In this document: one piece after another, positions 24,524 through 32,381 of the stretch
Layout of the letters: each line of letters starts with the position of its first letter
How positions within the stretch are numbered: position 1 is the stretch's first letter
NCBI GenBank assembly: GCA_003281715.1
Contig: QCBE01000011.1
Coordinates: 1-44,992, forward strand
Direction: 5' to 3'
From: Prochlorococcus sp. AG-347-B23
GTDB taxonomy: Bacteria > Cyanobacteriota > Cyanobacteriia > PCC-6307 > Cyanobiaceae
DNA: 44,992 bases
Position numbers and translations under genes: made by a program
Notes under the pieces: generated by a model
The model's database searches: none
What the model was told of the DNA's origin: nothing
What the model saw: only the letters and a program-made list of their open reading frames with translations

Positions 24524-24802
24524 TTAAAAATAACTGGATATAACCGTTGAATCATAAATATGACCTGCACTCTCAATTAATGGTTTCACTGCAGGGTCTT
24601 CAAACATAGCTATTGATTTACCTTCTTCACCCTGCTCAATAAGAATTACACTTGTTGGATCATCTTTCTTTACACCTTTGTATAAGCAAATAATTCCGCG
24701 CTCTTTATTCATTTGAATATTTTCTTCGCTGTCATAAACCGAAGCCCATTCTTCATAAGGGACGCTAATTTTGAATGTGAAAACGGTAGTTTCAAGAGAC
24801 AT
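24524..24802 (-). CDS. DUF3764-like small alpha/beta protein
   Basis: From the ATG at 24800-24802 the protein has 92 residues, starting MSLETTVFTFKISVPYEEWA. The pattern of FTFKI strand, EEWASVYDSEENIQMNKERGI helix, IICLYKG strand, DPTSVILIEQGEE strand, and a MFEDPAVKPLIESAG helix is a ferredoxin-like alpha/beta fold as in DUF3764, common in marine picocyanobacteria. The frame continues to 24853 but those 17 residues overlap the upstream gene and do not fit. Function unknown. Confidence 0.6.
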   Translation of the reverse strand: MSLETTVFTFKISVPYEEWASVYDSEENIQMNKERGIICLYKGVKKDDPTSVILIEQGEEGKSIAMFEDPAVKPLIESAGHIYDSTVISSYF

Positions 24803-24849
24803 AATTAAAGGGAGCTTATTGCTACCTATTCTAGATAGACTGTCAATAA

Positions 24850-25197
24850 TCAAGAAAAAACTGGTGGATAAGGTGTTTGTCCATTCATTAATGATGTGTC
24901 AATTAGTTTACAGATATTCATCAGAGCATCTTGTCCGAAACCTGGACCAGAGGGACCGTCTATAAACTCCTGAAACTCCTCAGCTGAAATACCCTCTTTT
25001 ACTTCCCAAAAACAATATACAGGACCAGTTTTAGTTACGGCATTTGCAGAATGGTTAAAAAATCCTTTTTCTTTATTAGCTGCTACCGCATCATCCCATC
25101 CACCACCTGGTGACATTGCCGCATAAGCTGTTTCCCACCATTTTTCAGCTTTTCCTGCCTTAAATTCATGATGAACAATATAAAAAGTTGATGCCAT
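24850..25197 (-). CDS. ABM-like alpha/beta-barrel protein, unknown
   Basis: A 115-residue protein, MASTFYIVHHEFKAGKAEKW at the start. The YIVHHEFKAGKAEKWWETA strand-helix pair, GPVYCFWEVKEGISAEEFQEFI strand-helix pair, and short C-terminal tail (PYPPVFS) suggest a dimeric ferredoxin-like barrel. The domain is not named with confidence. Aromatic residues are frequent (WW, FF, YCFW). G+C is about 39% in 220 bases counted, above the neighbours. It ends 47 bases before the DUF3764-like start. Confidence 0.6.
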   Translation of the reverse strand: MASTFYIVHHEFKAGKAEKWWETAYAAMSPGGGWDDAVAANKEKGFFNHSANAVTKTGPVYCFWEVKEGISAEEFQEFIDGPSGPGFGQDALMNICKLIDTSLMNGQTPYPPVFS

Positions 25198-25327
25198 ACA
25201 AATAATATTTGAGCTGATAATAAAGGTACTTGATATAAGTAAATAGAAGATTAATTTATTTTGAATTCCTAAATAAAAAGGGGGCTAAAAACGCCTAGCG
25301 ATCGACTGTCAATATATACAATCTAAA

Positions 25328-25681
25328 TCAGAATCCAGATATTGCTTCATAGAAATCAGCGTCTGGTAGTATTTCCTTTAAGGGTTCAATCTCCTTGGCA
25401 GGGCCTTGGACCTGCACAGTAATATCTGACACTTCAAAAAGCTTGGGAATCATATGTCCCATATTTTTGAGGTGAAATAAAGCGGCGGCACCATCTTTAT
25501 ATGCCTCTCTTACATAAGCCTTATCTGACCCGCATGTAGTGATATTAAAAAAAAGGCAGTCAGGTTCATTAGCTTTTGTCAGTACCAAAATTTCTTCTAA
25601 AAGAGCTATGCACTGGTCCATCTTCCCATCCTTGATTGTGAAGTGGGGATGGATAGAAACCATTGTTGTATCTAGAGACAT
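25328..25681 (-). CDS. ABM-domain protein (putative quinol monooxygenase type)
   Basis: A 117-residue protein. It opens MSLDTTMVSIHPHFTIKDGK and has the typical LLEEILVLTKANEPDCLFFN (helix plus strand), YVREAYKDGAAALFHLKNMG (the E-x-Y-x-D-x-x-A-x-x-x-H-x block of ABM proteins) and VSDITVQVQGPAKEIEPLKE. This fits the ABM/YgiN-like group. G+C is about 41% over 200 bases counted, highest among the nearby genes. It is the most upstream of the four small barrel genes. Confidence 0.72.
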   Translation of the reverse strand: MSLDTTMVSIHPHFTIKDGKMDQCIALLEEILVLTKANEPDCLFFNITTCGSDKAYVREAYKDGAAALFHLKNMGHMIPKLFEVSDITVQVQGPAKEIEPLKEILPDADFYEAISGF

Positions 25682-25821
25682 TAATTTATAGATATTTCTC
25701 CTATCTTTTTAGCAAATAATCTTTATGAACAAGTTAAAAATATGGATTATCTAAAAATTAAGAATGTTAATTATGTATCGCATGTACTGTTTATATGTGT
25801 TTAGAAAGCTATTAATTGGAT

Positions 25822-26004
25822 ATGAGTTATTTTGCTGAACCAAACCATATTGAATATGATGCATGGTTCGATGAAAACATCAACCCAGTGGATCTTGTGA
25901 ATTACTCAGATGAAAAGGAGTTCAGTGATTCGGTACACTTTAAGTTCCATAAGATGTCCACTAGAAATTTAACGATTGGTTCTTCTGATAATTTTCACTG
26001 GTAA
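25822..26004 (+). CDS. 60-residue acidic hypothetical protein
   Basis: ATG 25822 gives MSYFAEPNHIEYDAWFDENI, then NPVDLVNYSDEKEFSDSVHF and a C terminus NFHW. A TTG two codons upstream is a less likely start. It has several aromatic and acidic residues. No family is recognised. It stands alone on plus within a minus-strand neighbourhood, so a spurious ORF is possible. Confidence 0.4.
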   Translation: MSYFAEPNHIEYDAWFDENINPVDLVNYSDEKEFSDSVHFKFHKMSTRNLTIGSSDNFHW

Positions 26005-26040
26005 GTAAAAGATTTTTCACTCCATAAATATTTATGAATC

Positions 26041-26418
26041 TTACGCAGAATATGTTCCATCACTTTCTCTTCTTGCCTTAGCTAATACAATTTCTTCTAC
26101 AACTTTTTTAATCATGTAAGCACTTTTTTTACCAAAACATTTTTCTTTTTTAATACTCTCAAAATCATTTGGGATTAAATCATTATGTTCACAACAGTCG
26201 CATTTAATATCAATTTTCTTACCTCTGAAAACCTCCAAAGCTTTAGAAAAAATCCATTGCTGAACTGAAATACTTTCCCAACTATCAAAATTCGACCATT
26301 CATCAAAATCCCCATTAAGAATATCTTTTAATCCATCAGCCTCATTTACGTATACTAGGTATGAATCTTTTCTTGATTCGTCTTTAATACCAATTGTTTT
26401 GACAGAATTTTGATTCAT
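26041..26418 (-). CDS. 125-residue hypothetical protein with a CxCC cluster
   Basis: The protein begins MNQNSVKTIGIKDESRKDSY. KIDIKCDCCEHNDLIP near residues 69-84 holds three close cysteines plus a histidine, and another Cys follows (KEKCFG). Such a set may bind zinc or iron (inference). The C-terminal part (YMIKKVVEEIVLAKARRE) is helical. No domain recognised, no membrane segment. It is separated by about 70 bases from the cupin gene upstream. Confidence 0.55.
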   Translation of the reverse strand: MNQNSVKTIGIKDESRKDSYLVYVNEADGLKDILNGDFDEWSNFDSWESISVQQWIFSKALEVFRGKKIDIKCDCCEHNDLIPNDFESIKKEKCFGKKSAYMIKKVVEEIVLAKARRESDGTYSA

Positions 26419-26488
26419 TCAATATACATTGATTAAGTAGTCCTATAAATCTAAAGGAAATTTCTAAAACTATAAACGAAAAAATGTT

Positions 26489-26956
26489 TTAAATAAGATC
26501 ATTAATTGCTTTATCTAATCTAGAAGTATGATTTGTATTTCTAAGCAATTCAAAATCCTTAAAATCAAATCCAGGGCCAACGCAACAACTGACCAAAGTA
26601 AATTCTCCTGTACTTTTTGCTGCTTGCCAATATCCAGATGGGATCATTTCTATTGGATTGTTAGAATCTAAAATTAAATTTCTTATTAACTTGTTGTCAT
26701 TATCTAGGCACCATAAATTTAGAGGATCGCCCCTTAGATAAATCCAAATTTCATCTGCATTCTTTACTCTGTGCCAAGCACTTTTTGCGTCTCTCTCCAA
26801 AAGATAATAAATTCCCGTAATAAAGTTTCTACTTTGGCCGTCTTCTCTCATAAGAGAATTTTTACTCCTCACTATCTCTCTAAACCATCCACCTTCAGGA
26901 TGAGGAGATAAATTAAATTGTTTAATTATTTCTATGTTTTTTTTATTCGGATTCAC
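26489..26956 (-). CDS. DUF985 cupin-fold protein
   Basis: A 155-residue cupin. LSPHPEGGWFREIVRS (16-31) is the classic DUF985 opening, followed by ITGIYYLLERDAKSAWHRVK, ADEIWIYLRGDPL, MIPSGYWQAAKS, and LVSCCVGPGFDFKDFELL. The length matches the family (about 150-170). The best-known relative is the yeast YML079-type cupin; the substrate is not known. The start is GTG at 26954-26956, since no in-frame ATG gives the expected N terminus. Confidence 0.85.
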   Translation of the reverse strand: MNPNKKNIEIIKQFNLSPHPEGGWFREIVRSKNSLMREDGQSRNFITGIYYLLERDAKSAWHRVKNADEIWIYLRGDPLNLWCLDNDNKLIRNLILDSNNPIEMIPSGYWQAAKSTGEFTLVSCCVGPGFDFKDFELLRNTNHTSRLDKAINDLI

Positions 26957-27033
26957 ATCAAAAATATATCTTTAAAATTTTTCTTATAGTTAAAAGCTTC
27001 CTAAAAATAAATCAAAATATATTTTCTAAAAAA

Positions 27034-27177
27034 TTAAGCACAAATAACTGACAAATCTACAAAATTTTTATTTTCATCTGCCAGTTCAGTAATGATTCTA
27101 TTGAGCCATTCAGAGGTCGTTTCACAATAGCCTACATTTAAAATAGTTTTTTGCTTTGATGTTTCTTCTTTATTCAT
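27034..27177 (-). CDS. 47-residue hypothetical protein
   Basis: ATG at 27175-27177 opens MNKEETSKQKTILNVGYCET and continues TSEWLNRIITELADENKNFV to a Cys-Ala end. Composition is protein-like (strand ILNVGY, helix SEWLNRIITELAD). No family recognised. There is no strong ribosome-binding site. It is alone between the cupin gene and 27360. Confidence 0.4.
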   Translation of the reverse strand: MNKEETSKQKTILNVGYCETTSEWLNRIITELADENKNFVDLSVICA

Positions 27178-27359
27178 AGTTAAAGTATTTTTATATAAAT
27201 TAGTCTTTAATTAAATCTATGTGAATAAGTCTTAATTACTATCTATTTTAAAAAGTTGTAATTAATACATATTTAAAAACTGCTAGTAAACAAATAAAAT
27301 TAAATCGTTGACAAGAAAATGTATACAAGTAAGAGTAGAAAAAATTTATTATTTAACCT

Positions 27360-27545
27360 ATGAATAACATCAAGATTGAGGAATTGATGAAAGTAAGGTT
27401 CGATGGTATTGCTAATAGAATTGGGCAATTAAGCAAAAGGGAAAGTGAGTCTTTATTACTTGAGCATCTTGAATGGTTGGAGGGAGGATGGGAGACTGAA
27501 GAAATATTATTTTTAAAAAAGCCATACAGAAAATGGTGGTTCTAA
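27360..27545 (+). CDS. 61-residue hypothetical protein
   Basis: ATG 27360 opens MNNIKIEELMKVRFDGIANR; the C-terminal half reads ESLLLEHLEWLEGGWETEEI, ending in KKPYRKWWF. It is helical, soluble and basic at the end. No family recognised. It converges on thiD with 18 bases between the stops. Confidence 0.5.
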   Translation: MNNIKIEELMKVRFDGIANRIGQLSKRESESLLLEHLEWLEGGWETEEILFLKKPYRKWWF

Positions 27546-27563
27546 CTCCACTTCTATAAATAA

Positions 27564-28343
27564 TTAATGATGGCCTAAGGGACCAGGACCAGAGCCTATT
27601 TTATAAGAATTGTCTAAAGATTTCTCAACAAATAATTTCGCTTTTTGTATGGAGTCAAATAGATCAAAACCTAAAGCCTTGTAACCACAAATAGCAGCAC
27701 TCAAGGTACAGCCGCTACCGTGGGTATTTTTTGTATTAATAAAATTATTAAATAGCCACTCTTTTCTACCATTTAAGTCAAGAAAAAAATCCTTCCCTTT
27801 CATATCTTTTAAACCGCCACCTTTTATAAGTACGGCTTTAGCTCCAAGACCAATAATATTTCTTGCTGAATTTTCGATATCTTCTTTACTCCTTATTTCT
27901 AAACCAGAAAGAAGATTTGCTTCATAAATATTTGGAGTTACCAAATCAGAAATTGGTAATAAGAGTTTTTTATAAGCATTAATAGCAGAATCTTCCAGTA
28001 ATTTAGAACCAGTTCTTGTAACCATTACTGGGTCAATAATTTTGGTTATTTTATATGTATTTAATTTTGAAGCAGTATCATTAATAATCCTTTCATTTAA
28101 TAACATTCCAGTTTTTAATGCATCAATACCAAAATCAGCAAATAAAGTATCTAACTGATTTAATAAAGTATTCTTCTCTACTGGTTGAACGCATGTAACC
28201 TCTATACTATTTTGTGCGGTAATACATGTAATAACAGAACATCCATGTACTTTAAGGGCCATGAAAGTTCTCAAGTCAGCCTGTATGCCTGCTCCACCCC
28301 CGGAGTCACTACCACCTATTGAAAGTGCAATTTTAGAATACAT
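27564..28343 (-). CDS. thiD: Hydroxymethylpyrimidine(phosphate) kinase
   Basis: A 259-residue ribokinase-fold enzyme. SIGGSDSGGGAGIQADLRTF at the start is the ThiD signature. DPVMVTRTGSKLL, TPNIYEANLL, VLIKGGG and the C-terminal HGSGCTLSAAICGYKALG (anion hole and catalytic region) follow. It phosphorylates HMP to HMP-PP for thiamine synthesis. tenA lies 49 bases upstream on the same strand, so the two probably form a thiamine-pyrimidine salvage pair. Confidence 0.94.
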   Translation of the reverse strand: MYSKIALSIGGSDSGGGAGIQADLRTFMALKVHGCSVITCITAQNSIEVTCVQPVEKNTLLNQLDTLFADFGIDALKTGMLLNERIINDTASKLNTYKITKIIDPVMVTRTGSKLLEDSAINAYKKLLLPISDLVTPNIYEANLLSGLEIRSKEDIENSARNIIGLGAKAVLIKGGGLKDMKGKDFFLDLNGRKEWLFNNFINTKNTHGSGCTLSAAICGYKALGFDLFDSIQKAKLFVEKSLDNSYKIGSGPGPLGHH

Positions 28344-28392
28344 AATTTATTAACTCGTTTTTGAAAGTACTATAAGAAAATTTTAATTTAAA

Positions 28393-29016
28393 TCAGAAAT
28401 CTGAATATGCATTAAAAAAGTCCAACTCCAGTTCCATAGCTCTCCTGTATAAATATTTGGCCTGATTAATATCATATTTTTCTTTATTAGTCTCAATAAG
28501 ATTTTCCAGTGAATTTGCTAAATTTTCAAAGCTCACATCAGAGTAAGTAATAATCCATTCTTTATATTTAATGTCAAAATCTTCACTATACAAACTTTTA
28601 CCTATCCAAGAATAAAGTCGCATACATGGAGTCATTGCAAACATTATTTCAACGGAGCTATGCCTTTTGGAAGTATCATCAAGAAAATTTGTATAATTTT
28701 TAGTGGCTTTTTTTATATAGTTATTAGACAAATCAATATCCCATTCTTTTGCGTACGTTTCATGAAGTATTAACTCCTCTGAAACGCCCATTAACAGTTC
28801 ACTTAACTTCCTTATTGAGTACTTATCTTTTGATTTGGAAACAGCAAGACCATAAGCCTTAGCAAAAGTCTCTAAAAAGAAATAATCTTGAGCTAAATAT
28901 TCTTGAAAAATATTTTTAGGGAGACTTCCATTCTTTAAACCTTGAACAAATTTTGTATTTAAACTTAGTAAAGCAATCTCATAATTATCCTCCCAAAGTT
29001 TTTTTGTTATTTTCAT
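28393..29016 (-). CDS. tenA: TenA-family aminopyrimidine aminohydrolase
   Basis: A 207-residue helical TenA/THI-4 protein. FQEYLAQDYFFLETFAKAYG, ELLMGVSEELILHETYA, and FAMTPCMRLYSWIGKSLY (with the conserved Cys before MRLYSW) match TenA. TenA hydrolyses amino-HMP from broken thiamine to HMP. Next to thiD this supports thiamine salvage rather than the PqqC or transcription-factor roles. It diverges from the photolyase gene (86 bases between starts). Confidence 0.88.
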   Translation of the reverse strand: MKITKKLWEDNYEIALLSLNTKFVQGLKNGSLPKNIFQEYLAQDYFFLETFAKAYGLAVSKSKDKYSIRKLSELLMGVSEELILHETYAKEWDIDLSNNYIKKATKNYTNFLDDTSKRHSSVEIMFAMTPCMRLYSWIGKSLYSEDFDIKYKEWIITYSDVSFENLANSLENLIETNKEKYDINQAKYLYRRAMELELDFFNAYSDF

Positions 29017-29102
29017 TTTTTTGATTTTTAGTTATTCTAAAATTTTTTATATTTTTTACCTACAAACTTAATCTTATTTTTCTAGGATTAAAAGAAAAGA
29101 TT

Positions 29103-30599
29103 ATGAAAGAAATAAATATCTTATGGTTTAAGAAAGATTTAAGAATTTTTGATAACGAAGCTCTATGTGAGGCTATAAAAGATAATGATATTTTACCTAT
29201 TTATATTATTGAGTTAGATATTTGGAGCCAAAATACTCATTCAGATAGACAATGGCAATTTTGCAAAGAAAGTTTAATAGATTTAAGAAATGCACTTGCT
29301 GAGATAGGACAACCATTAATTATTAGGACTGGCAATGTTATTAGTATTTTTGATGAAATTAGTTCAAAATTTAAAATCAAAGGTATATATAGCCATCAAG
29401 AAACCGGCGATTGGCTTACTTATAAAAGAGATCAAAAAGTAAGAGAATGGGCTTTAAGCAAAAATATTATTTGGAAGGAATTTCTACAATTTTCAGTTTT
29501 TAGAGGAAATTTAGATAGGAATAATTGGTCTAAAAAGTGGAAAAAAAATTCCGAAAAAAACTTATTTAAAGCTCCATTAAGAATTAATTCTATTAACTTT
29601 AATATTGGAGAAATACCCTCGGACGACATTTTTTCCTTTAAAAAAGAAAAGTGTCCAGGAAGAATGCAAGGTGGAAGAAAGAAAGGTTTAGAGAGAATGC
29701 AATACTTCTTTAGTAATAAATTAGATTCTTATTCAAAAGATATATCTAGCCCAGAAAAATCATTTTATAGTTGTACAAGACTATCCCCATATATTTGTTG
29801 GGGATGCATTTCATTAAAAGAAATTTTTAAAAAGGCAAATATATCAAAAAACAATAATTCTACGATGTTAAAAAGCAGATTAACTTGGCATTGTCATTTT
29901 ATTCAGAAACTTGAAAGTGAACCAGAACTAGAGTTTAGGGAATACCATCCTTTTTTTAAAAATATTAGAGAAAAAAATAATGAATTACTTTATTCATGGA
30001 GTTCAGGTAATACGGGCTTTCCTTTTATAGATGCATGTATGCGTTCATTAAATTTCAATGGATGGATTAACTTCAGGATGCGAGCAATGTTAATGTCTTT
30101 TGCTAGCTATAATTTATGGCTACCATGGCAAGATTCAGGTTCTGAATTAGCAAATAAATTTGTAGATTATGAGCCTGGAATACATTGGAACCAATGCCAA
30201 ATGCAATCTGGAACTACGTCTATAAATACGAATAGAATTTATAATCCTATTAAGCAGGGAAAAGATCATGATCCTCAAGGAAAATTTATAAAGAAATGGA
30301 TACCAGAATTAAAAGATATATCACTTAATTTCATTCATGAACCATGGCTACTATCTAGATTTAGTCAAAAAGAATATGAACAAATTAATTACATAAGACC
30401 AATAATTAACATCCCAATTAGCACTAAAACTGCAAAGAAGAAAATTCAGGAAATCACTAAAAAGGATGGATATTGGGATATCTCAAAAGAAATTTATTTA
30501 AAGCATGGCTCTAGAAAAAGGTCTAGAAAAAACATAAATAATAAAAAAAATGTTTCTAAGGAAAAGGAAAAACAATACGAACTGAAATTAGATTTCTAA
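29103..30599 (+). CDS. DNA photolyase/cryptochrome family protein
   Basis: A 498-residue protein with the N-terminal photolyase domain (INILWFKKDLRIFDNEALCE, 4-23) and the C-terminal FAD-binding domain (TRLSPYICWGCISLKEIF; SRLTWHCHFIQKLE; NTGFPFIDACMRSL; NGWINFRMRAMLMSFASYN). FAD-site residues appear in WNQCQMQSGTTSINTNRIYN, where canonical photolyases have W-Q-W plus a D-A-x-P-Y-F-R stretch. The Asn of the I-Y/F-N-P motif near the flavin is kept. The C terminus is Lys/Arg-rich (KKISKE-like, basic). It could repair CPD or 6-4 lesions or act as a cryptochrome; sequence alone does not decide. Confidence 0.85.
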   Translation: MKEINILWFKKDLRIFDNEALCEAIKDNDILPIYIIELDIWSQNTHSDRQWQFCKESLIDLRNALAEIGQPLIIRTGNVISIFDEISSKFKIKGIYSHQETGDWLTYKRDQKVREWALSKNIIWKEFLQFSVFRGNLDRNNWSKKWKKNSEKNLFKAPLRINSINFNIGEIPSDDIFSFKKEKCPGRMQGGRKKGLERMQYFFSNKLDSYSKDISSPEKSFYSCTRLSPYICWGCISLKEIFKKANISKNNNSTMLKSRLTWHCHFIQKLESEPELEFREYHPFFKNIREKNNELLYSWSSGNTGFPFIDACMRSLNFNGWINFRMRAMLMSFASYNLWLPWQDSGSELANKFVDYEPGIHWNQCQMQSGTTSINTNRIYNPIKQGKDHDPQGKFIKKWIPELKDISLNFIHEPWLLSRFSQKEYEQINYIRPIINIPISTKTAKKKIQEITKKDGYWDISKEIYLKHGSRKRSRKNINNKKNVSKEKEKQYELKLDF

Positions 30600-30726
30600 A
30601 TTTTATTTTCAGAAATTTCCAGATTCCTTTTAGCGACTTGGAAAGTTTTTTAAATTTTGAAATTAAAAAAATAATTCCACGATGAACTAATGCAAGCTTT
30701 AATGTAATTATTAGATTTTATTAATT

Positions 30727-30900
30727 ATGTCTGAAAGATTTCAATGGGACGATACCAATAGTTCTGGTATATGGTGGAGTACTAATGTAAGTATTAGAGA
30801 CGAGTGCATTTTGCTCAAAGAAGATACTCAATGCGAAGATTCTGATATCGTCGAACTTCTTAGGAGTATTGCACAAAATATTGAAGATAATGGCCTTTAA
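30727..30900 (+). CDS. 57-residue acidic hypothetical protein
   Basis: ATG 30727 opens MSERFQWDDTNSSGIWWSTN, then VSIRDECILLKEDTQCEDSD and a helical end (IVELLRSIAQNIEDNGL). Its pI would be low. Two cysteines, several tryptophans. No family recognised. It follows the photolyase on the same strand after about 130 bases. Confidence 0.5.
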   Translation: MSERFQWDDTNSSGIWWSTNVSIRDECILLKEDTQCEDSDIVELLRSIAQNIEDNGL

Positions 30901-30923
30901 TTTTTAAAGGAATATTCTCTCTT

Positions 30924-31874
30924 TTAGAGATTTTGAATTCCTTTTACAGCTTTTATTAATTCTTTAGTAATGCCCTTTTCACTCATTGAATGACCAGCAT
31001 CATTAACAATAATTAATTCAGAATTCTTTAATTTCTTATTTAGATCCCAAGCGCTCCTAACAGGACAAACAACGTCATACCTACCTTGAATTATTTTTGT
31101 TGGAATCGATTCTATTGTTTTTATATTTTTCAAAATAAAATCATCTTCTAAGAAAATATTATTAATAAAATAATGACATTCAATCCTTGCAAATGCATCT
31201 GAAAAAGAATTAACTTGAGACTTATCAAAATCGAATTTTTTATTTATTAAATGACTAGTTGAGAGTTCCCATTTTGTCCAAGCTGCTGCTGCTTTTGATC
31301 TAAGATTTGCATCTGATGATGTTAGATATTTATAAAAAGAACTTATCAAATCATTTCTTTCTTCTTTTGGTATCACAGAAATATATTCTTCAAATTCATC
31401 TGGGAATATCTCACTTGCACCATATTGATAGAACCACAATAATTCAAACTTTCTACATAAAAATATTCCCCGCAAAGTTAAGCTTATAACTCTTGAGGGA
31501 TTTTTAATTGCATATATAAGTGAAAGTGTTGAGCCCCAAGATCCACCAAACAAATGCCAACTATCTATATTTAATAGAGTCCTTAATTTCTCAATATCAT
31601 CAACTAAATGATTAGTCGAATTTTCTTTTAATTCTGAGAAAGGAGTTGAAGAACCGCAACCTCTTTGGTCAAATTGAATAATATCGAATTTATCTGGATC
31701 AAAGTATCTTCTATATCTTGGTTGACTTCCTCCTCCTGGGCCTCCATGAATAACTAGTATTTTTTTACCATTTGGATTACCTGATCTTTCCCAATAAATC
31801 GTATGAATATCACTTACTTGTAAGTAACCCTTTTCACGAAGTTCAATTTTAGGAAACAAGACTTGATCTTTCAT
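30924..31874 (-). CDS. pip: Proline iminopeptidase
   Basis: A 316-residue alpha/beta hydrolase that removes N-terminal proline from peptides. HGGPGGGSQPRYRRYFDP holds the oxyanion-hole segment; FDQRGCGSSTPF, GGSWGSTLSLIYAI (nucleophile Ser), TLRGIFLCRKFELLWFYQYG, GRYDVVCPVRSAW (acid Asp), and NDAGHSMSE (His) complete the set. These match the monomeric PIP type. Its length is typical. No close minus-strand partner precedes it, and a strong terminator lies upstream at 31941-31977. Confidence 0.93.
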   Translation of the reverse strand: MKDQVLFPKIELREKGYLQVSDIHTIYWERSGNPNGKKILVIHGGPGGGSQPRYRRYFDPDKFDIIQFDQRGCGSSTPFSELKENSTNHLVDDIEKLRTLLNIDSWHLFGGSWGSTLSLIYAIKNPSRVISLTLRGIFLCRKFELLWFYQYGASEIFPDEFEEYISVIPKEERNDLISSFYKYLTSSDANLRSKAAAAWTKWELSTSHLINKKFDFDKSQVNSFSDAFARIECHYFINNIFLEDDFILKNIKTIESIPTKIIQGRYDVVCPVRSAWDLNKKLKNSELIIVNDAGHSMSEKGITKELIKAVKGIQNL

Positions 31875-31940
31875 TGTGAAATATTTTTAAACACTTAATA
31901 AATCCATATTATCCAAAAAGAAGTCTAGTTTAGAAGTAAT

Positions 31941-31977
31941 TTCTTAAAAAAAAAGGACTGTTGGTACAGTCCTTTTT
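31941..31977 (-). terminator. Strong hairpin terminator upstream of pip
   Basis: Arms 31950-31960 (AAAAAGGACTG) and 31967-31977 form an exact 11-bp stem around TTGGTA. In the minus direction nine T follow or are included, and in the plus direction five T. It therefore ends a minus-strand transcript coming from higher coordinates, and may work in both directions. It marks the left boundary of the gene-free 31.9-32.4 kb stretch. Confidence 0.8.
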
Positions 31978-32048
31978 GATATTTGATTTCCTTCTAACAG
32001 GATATAAAATTACATATTTTAAAGTCTATTTACTCATAAACCTAGAAT

Positions 32049-32246
32049 ACGTGAATTCGGGGATTTCTCTCGATAATTTCAGTCCTTGTTGTCGCTAGTA
32101 ATTATAAAGCGAAGTCTTATCAGACTAATTGATTGAACTTGAATTTTCGAATAATCCCATTCTCAGGAATACGCTCCCTATATTTTGGAATTTGCTAAAT
32201 TTCAGGCGAACTATCAATCATTTAGATTGCCTCCGAACTCAACGTT
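32049..32246. ncRNA. Candidate structured RNA gene, strand unresolved
   Basis: The gene-free stretch 31875-32381 contains a closing stem of 10 bp with one mismatch between 32053-32062 (GAATTCGGGG) and 32231-32240 (CTCCGAACTC), extended by ACGT/ACGT outside. G+C is about 36% over 210 bases counted, well above usual gaps. Plus -10 candidate TAGAAT (32043-32048); minus -10 candidate TATAAA (32250-32245). Inner hairpins include TCGCT/AGCGA (32092-32112) and AGTCT/AGACT (32114-32125). A rod of about 190 nt resembles 6S RNA in size, but no conserved 6S sequence was confirmed. Confidence 0.35.
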
Positions 32247-32272
32247 TATAAATTACTCCTTTTTATATTTTC

Positions 32273-32305
32273 AGTAAATCCGTAAATATGCTGATTTACT
32301 TTTTT
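32273..32305 (+). terminator. Possible plus-strand terminator
   Basis: AGTAAATC (32273-32280), a 12-base loop, then GATTTACT (32293-32300) followed by five more T. The stem is AT-rich and the loop long, so strength is doubtful. It would end a plus-strand RNA from the 32.05-32.25 kb candidate. Confidence 0.4.
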
Positions 32306-32381
32306 CTTAATTTATAGGAGGATTTTAATGATCCTTTGTTTTTTATAGATAAATTTAAAAATTAAAGTCTATAATCCTTAG

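Noticed and set aside
25260..25310. Possible terminator around AAAAAGGGGGCTAAAAACGCC
   Set aside because: The best stem is only 3-4 bp with a long loop. The G-run is striking but does not form a convincing terminator.
32041..32260. tmRNA or RNase P RNA
   Set aside because: The tmRNA start and tag codons, a T-loop, and the RNase P GAAAGTCCGGGC-type core were sought on both strands and not found.
32315..32348. Mini-ORF after AGGAGG at about 32317 (ATG ATC CTT TGT TTT TTA TAG)
   Set aside because: Six codons only. The SD-like sequence is noted, but no support for translation exists.
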